From the NCBI RefSeq assembly GCF_010727325.1, contig NZ_AP022565.1:4278001-4342000 (forward strand): 64,000 nucleotides of DNA, in the 5' to 3' direction. The stretch's first letter is position 1. Each line of letters starts with the position of its first letter. The position numbers were made by a program, and so were the translations under genes. Below the pieces are notes generated by a model. It saw nothing but the letters and a program-made list of their open reading frames with translations. It was not told the origin of the DNA and did no database searches. The stretch is from Mycolicibacterium alvei (GTDB lineage: Bacteria > Actinomycetota > Actinomycetes > Mycobacteriales > Mycobacteriaceae). Positions 12,401-19,328 of the stretch are shown piece after piece.

Positions 12401-13412
12401 CCACCGGCAAGCCCGCTTTGTCCACCACCGCCAGGTCCCAGCCGGCCAGCGGCAGGCCGATGCTGACCGGACCCTGCCCGTCCAACTGGGCGGCGCAGGC
12501 CACCACGGTCGCCTCGGTGGGTCCGTAGGTGTTCCATACCTCGCGACCGTCGACCGCGAGCCGGGCCGCCAGCTCGGGCGGGCAGGCCTCGCCTCCGAAG
12601 ATCAGCAGCCGCACCGCTTCCAGCGCCTCGGCCGGCCACAGCGCCGCCAGCGTGGGGACCGTGGACACCACGGTGATGTCCCGCGAGACCAGCCACGGCC
12701 CCAGATCCATGCCGCTGCGCACCAACGAGCGAGGGGCGGGCACCAGGCAGGCGCCGTGTCGCCAGGCCAGCCACATCTCTTCGCACGAGGCGTCGAACGC
12801 GACCGACAGCCCGGCCAGCACCCGGTCGCCGGGTCCGATCGGGTTGTCCTGCAGAAACATTCGCGCCTCGGCGTCGACGAACGCGGCGGCGCTGCGATGG
12901 GTGACGGCCACCCCTTTCGGGGTGCCGGTCGAACCCGAGGTGAAGATGATCCACGCGTCGTCGCGTCCCAACGGCTCGGCGGCCCGCCAGCCCCGCGACG
13001 AACCCGGCCCGCGGACCAGACCGGCCTCGGTGATCACCCCGACCACGGCGGCCTCGCCGAACACCAGCTCGGCCCGCTCGTCGGGGTCGTCGGCATCCAC
13101 CGGGACGTAGGCCGCGCCGCAGGCCAGCACCGACAAGATCGCCACGTACAGCGCATAGCTGCCCGAGGGCATCCGGATTCCGAGCTTGTCACCGCGGCCG
13201 ATGCCGCGCGCCGCCAGCCAGGCCACGCTGTCGGCGACGTCGGTGATCAGCTCGGAGTAGGTGAGCTGTACGGAGCCGTCATCGAGGGCAGGTGCATCAG
13301 GAAAACGCCTGGCCGTGTCGTGCAGGATGTCGACGAGTGTGCGTGGTTCGGGGGCCAGTGGGGATAGCAAGTACTGGGGTGGAATCTCGTGTGCACTGGC
13401 GGCAGCTGTCAC
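9468..13412 (-). CDS. Pls/PosA-family NRPS-like synthetase
   Basis: This 1314-residue protein has an adenylation domain of about 500 residues: IIFTSGSTGTPKG (A3), NTYGPTEATV (A5), YRSGDLVRL (A7), GRADDQVKVGGRRIELGEV (A8). A carrier domain with the phosphopantetheine serine follows in LGGGSLSAAQL. A long C-terminal part has several pairs of membrane helices between left-handed beta-helix (hexapeptide) repeats such as GNDATIGARTTLLPGASIG. This layout is that of poly-epsilon-lysine synthetase Pls and poly-ornithine synthetase PosA. The tail is Lys/Ala/Asp rich. The substrate cannot be read reliably. It is the first gene of the operon ending with PpgS-like and DUF2304 genes, and its start is GTG at 13412. 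M. tuberculosis has no equivalent here. Confidence 0.88.
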   Translation of the reverse strand: MTAAASAHEIPPQYLLSPLAPEPRTLVDILHDTARRFPDAPALDDGSVQLTYSELITDVADSVAWLAARGIGRGDKLGIRMPSGSYALYVAILSVLACGAAYVPVDADDPDERAELVFGEAAVVGVITEAGLVRGPGSSRGWRAAEPLGRDDAWIIFTSGSTGTPKGVAVTHRSAAAFVDAEARMFLQDNPIGPGDRVLAGLSVAFDASCEEMWLAWRHGACLVPAPRSLVRSGMDLGPWLVSRDITVVSTVPTLAALWPAEALEAVRLLIFGGEACPPELAARLAVDGREVWNTYGPTEATVVACAAQLDGQGPVSIGLPLAGWDLAVVDKAGLPVAIGDVGELVIGGVGLARYLDPEKDAEKYAPMPTLGWSRAYRSGDLVRLEADGLYFQGRADDQVKVGGRRIELGEVDTALVNLPGVSGGAAAVRKTASGTPLLVGYIASTDPDFDLTAARAALAASLPAALVPRLVLLEDLPTRTSGKVDRNALPWPPPAGADQDAPQLGGTMGWLAGLWRDVLGTPVEGPESDFIALGGGSLSAAQLVAALRRRYPLVTVADLYDHPRLGSLAGYLDELKPPPQIQTREVKPTPLLTQAAQVALSLPLATLTGVQWVVWLALLNNLAAQTGIVSWAHPLSWWWVLAGFLLFVTPLGRMGIAVLFARMLLSGLEPGTYRRGGAVHLRIWIAERLADASGAENLAGAPWMVYYARALGNSVGKGVDMHSAPPVTGMLKIGHRASVEPEVDLAGHWIDGDLFHVGPVSIGNDATIGARTTLLPGASIGKNADVAPGSAVIGKVKNGQFWKGSPAVKSGKARHPWPDHRPRRAPVWVAVYGVSSLLLAGLPLLALAAGLAVIAWGVRGTAAPADALLPALAWAPAAAVVALLTYAALTVIGVRILSVRLSEGYHPVRSRVGWQLWTTERLMDAARNYLFPIYASLLTPWWLRLLGAKVGRDTEISTALFTPKFTEVQDGAFLADDTMVASYELGGGWIHVAKATIGKRAFLGNSGITQPGRKVPDDGLVAVLSATPHKAKAGSSWLGSPPVRLRRNASAADALRTFHPSVRLKIMRSAVETCRLIPVIVTFAIGIAVLGAMQAVTIRFGFLWTALSGGLVLLVAGLVAGTIAVIAKWLVVGRIRAVEHPLWSSFVWRNEVSDTFVETVAAPWFARAASGTPVMNLWLRGLGASIGRGVWCETYWLPEADLVALESASTVNRGCVVQTHLFHDRIMRLDSVVLEEGSTLGPHCVALPAARLGAGATVGPGSLVMRGDEVPASTRWQGNPIAPWNMFGKKRSTDKAADKASDKTAKKTEDPAA

Positions 13413-13507
13413 GAGTACAAACTACTAAGCCCGCGTCACGACGGCTCGGCGGTCGGCGCGGCGTGCCGGTTCGATTTCAATTCGGGAGGCCGGTCAGGCA
13501 GACTGGT

Positions 13508-13616
13508 CGCAGGAGGGGAGTATTCCTTCGCCGCGATGTCGTCATCACGTCGGTCGTCAATCGATCGATCGGTGTCGCGGGCCGGTGCCGGTCACCGGTG
13601 GAAGAGACCTCCGGCG
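13508..13616 (+). promoter_or_regulatory. yybP-ykoY-type manganese riboswitch
   Basis: The leader of the TerC gene carries the two conserved pieces of this riboswitch: GGGGAGTA (13515-13522) and GTCGTCATCACG (13539-13550), which would form the two metal-binding loops. The closing stem P1 pairs CGC-A-GGAGG (13508-13516) with CCTCC-G-GCG (13608-13616), eight pairs with one A.G mismatch. GAAGAGACC just before the 3' strand resembles the conserved AGCAAGACC. TerC-like exporters are a known target class of this riboswitch. Confidence 0.75.
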
Positions 13617-13632
13617 TTTTGACGACCGGAGG
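13608..13632 (+). promoter_or_regulatory. anti-Shine-Dalgarno hairpin, riboswitch expression platform
   Basis: CCTCCGG (13608-13614) is perfectly complementary to CCGGAGG (13626-13632), which contains the Shine-Dalgarno of the TerC gene. The two are separated by an 11-nt loop. The same CCTCC forms the 3' strand of aptamer stem P1. The two pairings exclude each other, so metal-stabilised P1 would free the ribosome site and turn translation on. Confidence 0.65.
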
Positions 13633-13640
13633 ATTTCTCG

Positions 13641-14609
13641 ATGCAGGTAACCCAGCTGGAATGGATCATCACCCTGGCGGTGACGATCGCCGTTCTGCTG
13701 TTCGACGTCGTCGTGATCGGGCGACGCCCACACGAACCCACCACCCGTGAGACTGCGACCTACCTGTCGATGTACATCGGCATGGCGGTGGCCTTCGGCG
13801 TGTGGGTCTGGTACTTCCACGGCAGCCAGTTCGGGCTGGAGTTCTTCGCCGGGTGGCTCACGGAATACAGCCTGTCGGTCGACAACCTGTTCATCTTCTT
13901 GATCATCATGGCCAGCTTCAAGGTGCCGAGGATCTACCAGCAGCAGGCCCTGCTGGTCGGCATCATCCTGGCGCTGATCTTCCGTGGCATCTTCATCGCG
14001 CTCGGCGCGGTGGCGATCAACGAGTTCTCCTGGGTGTTCTACATCTTCGGCGCATTCCTGGTGTACACCGCGATCAACCTGGTCCGAGACACCAACCACG
14101 ACGACGACGGTGACAACGGTGTGGTGCGGTTCGCCCGCAAGCACCTGCGCACCACCGACAAGTGGGACGGCCTGAAGCTGTGGGTGCACGAGAACGGCAA
14201 ACGGCTGATGACGCCGATGTTCCTGGTCATCGTGGCCCTGGGCACCACCGACCTGCTGTTCGCGCTGGACTCGATCCCGGCGATCTACGGGCTGACTCAG
14301 GAGCCCTACCTGGTGTTCACCGCCAACGTGTTCGCGCTGATGGGTCTGCGCCAGCTGTACTTCCTGCTCGGCGACCTGCTCAAGCGGCTCGTCTACCTGT
14401 CGCAGGGCCTGGCGTTCATCCTGGCCTTCATCGGCGTGAAGCTGGTGCTGCACGCGCTGCACGAGAACGAACTGGCGTTCATCAACGGTGGCGAGCCCGT
14501 GCACGTGCCGGAGATCCCGACCCTGGCCAGCCTCGGCGTGATCGTGGTGACGTTGGCCATCACCACCATCGCGAGTCTGTACAAGACGCGGGTGCGGGAC
14601 GCGCGTTAG
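13641..14609 (+). CDS. TerC/Alx-family integral membrane protein (metal exporter)
   Basis: This 322-residue protein has about eight to nine membrane helices. The family signatures are present: TEYSLSVDNLFIF (acidic-polar pair in a helix) and FALDSIPAIYGLT. TerC/Alx/MeeY proteins export manganese, and some help metallate secreted enzymes. The start is ATG at 13641, with GGAGGA 7 nt upstream. The manganese riboswitch in the leader strongly supports a manganese-efflux role. The gene stands alone, divergent from the Pls-like operon. The name tellurium resistance for the family is historical and need not apply here. Confidence 0.92.
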   Translation: MQVTQLEWIITLAVTIAVLLFDVVVIGRRPHEPTTRETATYLSMYIGMAVAFGVWVWYFHGSQFGLEFFAGWLTEYSLSVDNLFIFLIIMASFKVPRIYQQQALLVGIILALIFRGIFIALGAVAINEFSWVFYIFGAFLVYTAINLVRDTNHDDDGDNGVVRFARKHLRTTDKWDGLKLWVHENGKRLMTPMFLVIVALGTTDLLFALDSIPAIYGLTQEPYLVFTANVFALMGLRQLYFLLGDLLKRLVYLSQGLAFILAFIGVKLVLHALHENELAFINGGEPVHVPEIPTLASLGVIVVTLAITTIASLYKTRVRDAR

Positions 14610-14660
14610 TTCCTTGCATTCGGCCTGAACGTAACTCTGGGCAGGTGCGGTATCTGCACT

Positions 14661-14666
14661 TAGCGT
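14661..14666 (+). promoter_or_regulatory. -10 element of a leaderless promoter
   Basis: TAGCGT is followed by 6 nt and GTG at 14673, the same hexamer and spacing as before the amidohydrolase at 3461. It favours GTG 14673 over the adjacent GTG at 14670. Confidence 0.5.
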
Positions 14667-14672
14667 GGCGTG

Positions 14673-15083
14673 GTGCGGATATTCGCGGCGGACGACGAGA
14701 CCTGGACCGAGCTGACCGACGGCGACGAGCCGACGGCGCGCATCTCTGCGTCCGACCTGGCCCAGGCGCGCCGGATCCGGTCCGGTCTCAAGTCCGAGGA
14801 CGAGGCCCTCTCCGTGATCCTCGATGTCACCGTCGCGGTGGCCAGAGAGTTCGGCTCCGCCTACCGCTCGGCGCGCAGATGGCTCGAGCTGGCCGGCCCC
14901 GAGGCCGAGGTGCGGTACGTCGGGACTGTTGACGGCCTGACCGGTCTGATCGCCGACATCGAGGCCGCCGAGGTCGCCGACGGCGTCACCCTCATCCCGG
15001 CCACGCCGGGCCAGGATGCGCGGGTTCTGGGCGGCGACGTGCTGCGCAGGCTGGAGCTGCGCTCGCAGGCCCGGGCCTCCTGA
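14673..15083 (+). CDS. conserved hypothetical protein, 136 aa
   Basis: This is a small acidic soluble protein with no signal peptide or membrane segment. I recognise no family. It looks like two alpha/beta units: residues 1-75 mostly helical with many charges, then VRYVGTVDGLTGLIADIEAAEV, and a helical C-terminus. Codon use is typical of the neighbourhood (strong GC3), which supports it being a real gene. The start is GTG at 14673 because a TAGCGT -10 element lies 6 nt upstream. It sits alone between the TerC gene and the signalling cluster, on the same strand as both. Confidence 0.7.
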   Translation: MRIFAADDETWTELTDGDEPTARISASDLAQARRIRSGLKSEDEALSVILDVTVAVAREFGSAYRSARRWLELAGPEAEVRYVGTVDGLTGLIADIEAAEVADGVTLIPATPGQDARVLGGDVLRRLELRSQARAS

Positions 15084-15188
15084 TCTCAAGCCCGTAATTG
15101 GTCGACTGCCGGTGAATTGACGCCCGCGTCTAGGTACTCTCGACCACGTCGTCACTAATGCAGAGGTCAGCGCGACCGGGCGGCCTCA

Positions 15189-16421
15189 GTGAGTGAAGGA
15201 CGTGACCCCATGCGCGTGGAGCAGCCGTATCCCTCTGCCACACTCGCCGGTCCCGCTCTGGGACGGCGATTGTCTCTGTTGTTGGTCGAGGACGACCGTG
15301 GTGACGCACTGCTGGTCGAAGAGCAGATCGCCGATCTGGCCGACACCGCTGACATCGACCTGACCTGGGTGCAGTCCATGGCGGCCGCCGAACGCGTGTT
15401 GGTCGATGACCGCCCCGACTGCGTGCTGCTCGACCTGAATCTGCCCGACGCGCAGGGCATTGATGCGCTGCACTGGCTGGGCAGGCTGGACCCTGCTATT
15501 CCGGTCATCGTGCTCACCGGTCTCAACGACGAGCATTTCGGCGTATCCGCGGTCGCTTCGGGCGCGCAGGACTATCTCGTCAAGGGACGCGTCGATCCGG
15601 AGATGCTGCGACGTGCGTTGGTGTACGCCATCGAGCGCAAGCGCGCCGAGCTGACGGCGGTAGACCTGCACGCCAGCCGGCTGCGTGAACGGGAGAACGC
15701 TCGCCTCGAGCGCGGCCTGCTGCCCTCGGCGTTGCTCCTGGACGATCCGGGTGTCGAGATCGTCACCAAGTCTCTGCCCAGCCGTCGGGATGCGCTGCTG
15801 GGCGGAGACTTCTACGACATCGTGCAGACCCCCGACCGGACCGTGCACGTGATGATGGGCGACGTCGCCGGACACGGCCCTGACGAGGCCGCCCTCGGCG
15901 TGGCTTTGCGGATCGGTTGGCGCGCACTCACATTCGCCGGGTTGCGGGGCAACGAGCGGATGCGTCAGCTCGACCGTATCCTGACCACCGAGCGCCACGG
16001 ACCGGGAATCTTCGCGACCCTGCTCAGCGTGGCGCTCGATCCCGACAGCAGGCAGTACGACGTGGTTCGGGCCGGACATCCGGGTCTGCTGCTACACGGC
16101 GGCAATGCCGTGCGATGGATTGAGCCCACCGCGGGCTCCGCGCTCGGGCTGGGGGCCAAGGAGTGGCCCGTCAACCGGCTGGCACTGCCTGAAGGACACG
16201 GTCTCGTGCTGCTCACCGACGGATTATTCGAGGGACACGCGGGCCCCGACGGCGAACGTCTCGGTGAAGGAGGCCTGCTCGAGCTGGCGAATTCGCTGGC
16301 GGAGCTGCCCGGACGCGAATTCGTCGATGCACTGATCGGCGAGGTCGAATCCCGCGCGCGTCCACACGGCGGTCTCAGCGATGACATCGCGGTGATCAGA
16401 GTGGAGCGTTCACCGGTATGA
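15189..16421 (+). CDS. receiver-PP2C (RsbU-like) serine phosphatase
   Basis: This 410-residue protein has an N-terminal response-regulator receiver (about residues 18-140). It carries the acidic pair in LLLVEDDRGD, the phospho-acceptor Asp in LLDLNLPDAQG, the Thr switch in VIVLTGLND and the Lys in YLVKGRV. A short coiled linker leads to a C-terminal SpoIIE/PP2C domain: GGDFYDIV, MGDVAGHGPDEA, LTDGLFEGH, SDDIAVIRV. Such proteins dephosphorylate STAS antagonists when their receiver is phosphorylated. GTG 15189 is taken as start; ATG at 15210 is an alternative, closer to a GGA-rich stretch. It overlaps the histidine kinase by 4 bp (ATGA). The partners are probably the RsbW-like and STAS proteins coded at 18408-19247. 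Confidence 0.9.
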   Translation: MSEGRDPMRVEQPYPSATLAGPALGRRLSLLLVEDDRGDALLVEEQIADLADTADIDLTWVQSMAAAERVLVDDRPDCVLLDLNLPDAQGIDALHWLGRLDPAIPVIVLTGLNDEHFGVSAVASGAQDYLVKGRVDPEMLRRALVYAIERKRAELTAVDLHASRLRERENARLERGLLPSALLLDDPGVEIVTKSLPSRRDALLGGDFYDIVQTPDRTVHVMMGDVAGHGPDEAALGVALRIGWRALTFAGLRGNERMRQLDRILTTERHGPGIFATLLSVALDPDSRQYDVVRAGHPGLLLHGGNAVRWIEPTAGSALGLGAKEWPVNRLALPEGHGLVLLTDGLFEGHAGPDGERLGEGGLLELANSLAELPGREFVDALIGEVESRARPHGGLSDDIAVIRVERSPV

Positions 16422-17995
16422 AGCTCACGGTGCAAGGCTGGCAGAACCTGCTGGTGTCGGTGATGTGTGTGATCGTCCTGACCGGTGCGGTCGCCGGTAT
16501 CGCGCTGGTGAGCCGCACCGACGCCGTATCGCGAGAGCTGATCGCCAACATTCAGCCCGCTCGGGTTGCTGCGTACCAACTGCAGGCCGCCCTGCGGGAC
16601 CAGGAGACGGCCGTGCGTGGATACGCCATTGCCGCCGACCCTCGGTTCCTGGAGCCCTACGGCGACGGGCAGGGCGCCGAAGCGGCGGCGGCAGCGGACA
16701 TCCGCGGTTACCTGGCCGGCCACGACGACCTGCTGGCTGATCTGGACTCGATCGAGACGGCGGCGGCGGCATGGCGGACCAACTATGCAGAGCCGCTCGT
16801 CGCCGGCATCCAGGTCGGCAGGCCCGCGGTCGTCGACACCCGTTCCACAGATCGCGGCAAGAAGGAATTCGACGGTCTGCGTGGGCTTTTCGATGTGCAG
16901 AACACCAGCCTCAGTCAGGCCAGGCAGGCCAGTATGGATGAGCTGGCCCATGTTCGGAACTGGCGTGACGGCGTGGTGATCGCGATGATCGCGGCCTTCT
17001 TCATCATGGCGGTGTTGTTGACGATGCTGGTGCGCAGTGCCGTCACCCGGCCACTTGCCGCGTTGGCAGCCTCGTGTCGCCGGATCACCGAGGGGAACTT
17101 CTCCGAACGCATCATCCCCAAGGGCCCCAAGGATATTCGGGCTATGGCCGCCGACGTCGAGGATATGCGGCAGCGGGTTGTCGATGAACTCGATGCATCG
17201 CGGTCTGCCCAGGAAGCCCTCGATCAGCAGGCCGAGGAGTTGCGCAGATCCAATGCCGAACTCGAGCAGTTCGCCTACGTCGCATCGCACGATCTCCAGG
17301 AGCCGTTGCGGAAGGTCGCCTCGTTCTGCCAGCTGCTGGAGAAGCGCTACAGCGACAAACTGGACGAGCGGGGACTCGAGTACATCGGCTTCGCCGTCGA
17401 CGGTGCCAAGCGTATGCAATCACTGATCAACGATCTGCTGACGTTCTCGCGGGTGGGCCGGCTCAACGCCACCCATACCGAGGTGCACCTCGACGAGGCG
17501 CTCGACAGCGCGTTGAAGAACCTGGCGACGGCGGTCGGGGAGTCGGGCGCCGAGATCGAGCGACCGGATGAGCCGTTGCCGCAGATAGACGGTGATCCCA
17601 CGCTGATGGCCATGCTGTGGCAGAACCTGATCGGCAACGCGGTGAAGTTCCGTCGCGAGGGGGTTGTGCCCCGGATCGTCATCGACTGCCGGGCCGGTAC
17701 CGGTGAACTGGCCGAGAACTGGGTATTCAGTGTTTCGGACAATGGGATCGGCATCGGCGAGGAGTTCGTGGACAAGGTGTTCGTGATTTTTCAACGCCTG
17801 CACGGACGCGACGCCTTCAGCGGCACCGGTATCGGACTCGCGCTGTGCAAGAAGATCGTCGAACACCACGGCGGATCCATTTGGATCGACACGGCATACT
17901 CGCCCGGTACCCGGTTCATGTTCACCCTGCCCGAGACACCCACGACCGTGCCCAACGTCGTGCCAAAAGCCCAGTTGGAAGGAACTCCACAGTGA
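16418..17995 (+). CDS. CHASE3-HAMP sensor histidine kinase
   Basis: This 525-residue membrane kinase has one N-terminal helix (about residues 12-32), an extracytoplasmic CHASE3-like four-helix sensor, a second helix (about 187-207) and a HAMP domain. HisKA follows with the phospho-acceptor His in YVASHDLQEPLRKVASF. The ATPase domain shows the N box (QNLIGNAVKF), G1 (DNGIGIGEEF) and G2 (GTGIGLALCKKIVEHHGG). HisKA and ATPase are of the phytochrome-like type often paired with Rcp1 regulators, which fits the next gene. No ligand can be deduced. Overlaps of 4 bp on both sides make this the middle gene of a tightly coupled three-gene operon. Confidence 0.92.
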   Translation: MKLTVQGWQNLLVSVMCVIVLTGAVAGIALVSRTDAVSRELIANIQPARVAAYQLQAALRDQETAVRGYAIAADPRFLEPYGDGQGAEAAAAADIRGYLAGHDDLLADLDSIETAAAAWRTNYAEPLVAGIQVGRPAVVDTRSTDRGKKEFDGLRGLFDVQNTSLSQARQASMDELAHVRNWRDGVVIAMIAAFFIMAVLLTMLVRSAVTRPLAALAASCRRITEGNFSERIIPKGPKDIRAMAADVEDMRQRVVDELDASRSAQEALDQQAEELRRSNAELEQFAYVASHDLQEPLRKVASFCQLLEKRYSDKLDERGLEYIGFAVDGAKRMQSLINDLLTFSRVGRLNATHTEVHLDEALDSALKNLATAVGESGAEIERPDEPLPQIDGDPTLMAMLWQNLIGNAVKFRREGVVPRIVIDCRAGTGELAENWVFSVSDNGIGIGEEFVDKVFVIFQRLHGRDAFSGTGIGLALCKKIVEHHGGSIWIDTAYSPGTRFMFTLPETPTTVPNVVPKAQLEGTPQ

Positions 17996-18435
17996 CCACA
18001 TCGGTCAACCGAGCCATTGACATCCTGTTGGTCGAGGATGACCCCGGTGACGAACTCATCACCCGGGAAGCCTTCGAGCACAACAAGATCAAGAACAACT
18101 TGCACGTCGCTCGTGACGGCGAGGAGGGCCTCGACTTTCTCTATCGGCGTGGCGCCTTCGAAGACGCGCCGCGGCCGGATCTGATCCTGCTCGACCTGAA
18201 CCTTCCGAAATACGACGGCAGGCAGTTGCTGGAGAAGATCAAGTCCGACTCCGAATTGTGTTATATCCCGATCGTGGTGCTGACCACTTCCTCGGCCGAG
18301 GAGGACATCCTTCGCAGCTACAAACTGCACGCGAACGCCTATGTGACCAAACCCGTTGACCTCGACCAGTTCATGAGCGCGGTCCGCCAGATAGACGAGT
18401 TCTTTGTTCAGGTGGTGCGGCTTCCGCAGTCCTGA
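17992..18435 (+). CDS. single-domain response regulator, Rcp1-like
   Basis: This 147-residue protein consists of a receiver domain only: DILLVEDDPGDELIT (acidic pocket), LILLDLNLPKYDG (phospho-acceptor Asp), VVLTTSSAEEDI (Thr) and NAYVTKPVDL (Lys). There is no output domain, so it must act by binding a partner or passing phosphate onward, for example to the receiver-PP2C protein of the same operon. GTG at 17992 forms a GTGA overlap with the kinase stop, after a GGAA-containing ribosome site. The last 28 bp overlap the 3' end of the convergent RsbW-like gene. Confidence 0.92.
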   Translation: MTTSVNRAIDILLVEDDPGDELITREAFEHNKIKNNLHVARDGEEGLDFLYRRGAFEDAPRPDLILLDLNLPKYDGRQLLEKIKSDSELCYIPIVVLTTSSAEEDILRSYKLHANAYVTKPVDLDQFMSAVRQIDEFFVQVVRLPQS

Positions 18436-18851
18436 TCGATGTGACGCCATTGCAGGCGGACTTCGGTACCTGCGTGGTTCGAGTCGATCATTGCGTGATC
18501 GGTGAGCGCGCGCATCAACGGGATCCCCCGCCCGCGGGCCGGGTTCTTCTGGCCGGCCTCATCGATGCGCCAGACGCCCTCGTCGGTGACGGTGACGGTG
18601 AGTACCGCGGTGTCCCCGTCGTAATCGGCGCGCACGTGCATCACGCCGGGCGCCTGGGCATTCATGTACGCGAACTCGGCGGCATTGGCCAGCGCCTCGT
18701 TCACGGCCAGCACCACATCGTTGGCCTTGGTTGGGTCGAGCGTGAAATGCGTGCTCAGCCAACTGGAGAACTCACGGCGTATCTGGGCCGCAGCCTCCGG
18801 TGCGGCCGTCACATCCTTGGCGAACTGAGCTGACTGGCCTGCGTGTGTCAT
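18408..18851 (-). CDS. RsbW-like anti-sigma factor / serine kinase
   Basis: This 147-residue GHKL-type ATPase has an N box (AVNEALANAAEFAY) and G boxes (VTDEGVWR, RGRGIPLM) typical of RsbW/SpoIIAB proteins. These bind a sigma factor and phosphorylate a STAS antagonist. It is the second gene of a minus-strand pair behind the STAS gene, 33 bp away. Which sigma factor it binds is not visible; SigF is the usual target of such modules in mycobacteria, and no sigma gene lies in the window. Its 3' end overlaps the response regulator by 28 bp tail to tail. Confidence 0.88.
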   Translation of the reverse strand: MTHAGQSAQFAKDVTAAPEAAAQIRREFSSWLSTHFTLDPTKANDVVLAVNEALANAAEFAYMNAQAPGVMHVRADYDGDTAVLTVTVTDEGVWRIDEAGQKNPARGRGIPLMRALTDHAMIDSNHAGTEVRLQWRHIDQDCGSRTT

Positions 18852-18884
18852 GTCGACCTAATGGCTACCCCGTAGTCGCCTGCG

Positions 18885-19247
18885 CTATGTCTTCAATGCG
18901 GCCAATGCCTCGTCGAGCGTCGCGAACAGATCAACGACCTCGGCGATCCCGACCAGTTTGAGCGGTCGACTGGTGGCCGGTCCGTCGGCGACAACCGCGA
19001 ACCGCGCGGTGTCCCCAAGTTGTTCCCGTGCCGCCACCAAGACGCCCATCCCGGCCGAGGCCAGGAACTCCACGGCGCTCATATCGACAACGATGGCCGG
19101 GGCTGAGCTCTTTACGGCAGAGTTGATCGCCTCTTCGAGCTGGGGCGCGGTGAGCATGTCGACCGTTCCGGCCACTGTCACCACACTGACCTGACCGACA
19201 CGGCTCTCTTTTACTGAGCAGCCTGTCGGGTCCGGTTGGCTGGTCAT
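18885..19247 (-). CDS. STAS-domain anti-sigma factor antagonist, RsfB-like
   Basis: This 120-residue STAS protein has the beta-alpha core and the phospho-serine loop in VDMSAVEFLASAGMGVLVAA. It resembles mycobacterial RsfB, an antagonist in the SigF partner-switching pathway. The ATG at 19247 follows an unusually good ribosome site (GGAGGTGA, 19250-19257), so this protein may be made in excess over the RsbW-like protein downstream. Unphosphorylated, it would bind the anti-sigma factor and release the sigma factor. The RsbU-like phosphatase at 15189 is the likely activator. Confidence 0.9.
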   Translation of the reverse strand: MTSQPDPTGCSVKESRVGQVSVVTVAGTVDMLTAPQLEEAINSAVKSSAPAIVVDMSAVEFLASAGMGVLVAAREQLGDTARFAVVADGPATSRPLKLVGIAEVVDLFATLDEALAALKT

Positions 19248-19307
19248 CCGGTCACCTCCGACGTGGTTCGTGCGCCAATGGAGACAGTGTCCAAGGACGC
19301 GTCGACA

Positions 19308-19313
19308 ATACTA
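19308..19313 (-). promoter_or_regulatory. -10 element upstream of the STAS/RsbW pair
   Basis: TAGTAT on the minus strand lies 60 bp upstream of the STAS start codon. It fits TANNNT and is the best promoter candidate in the 81-bp gap. No SigF-type promoter was recognised. Confidence 0.35.
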
Positions 19314-19328
19314 GCGTTGTGAGCCCCG

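Noticed and set aside
13557..15155. Open frame of 532 codons antisense to terC and the following gene
   Set aside because: It covers the Mn riboswitch leader and terC; product without domains.
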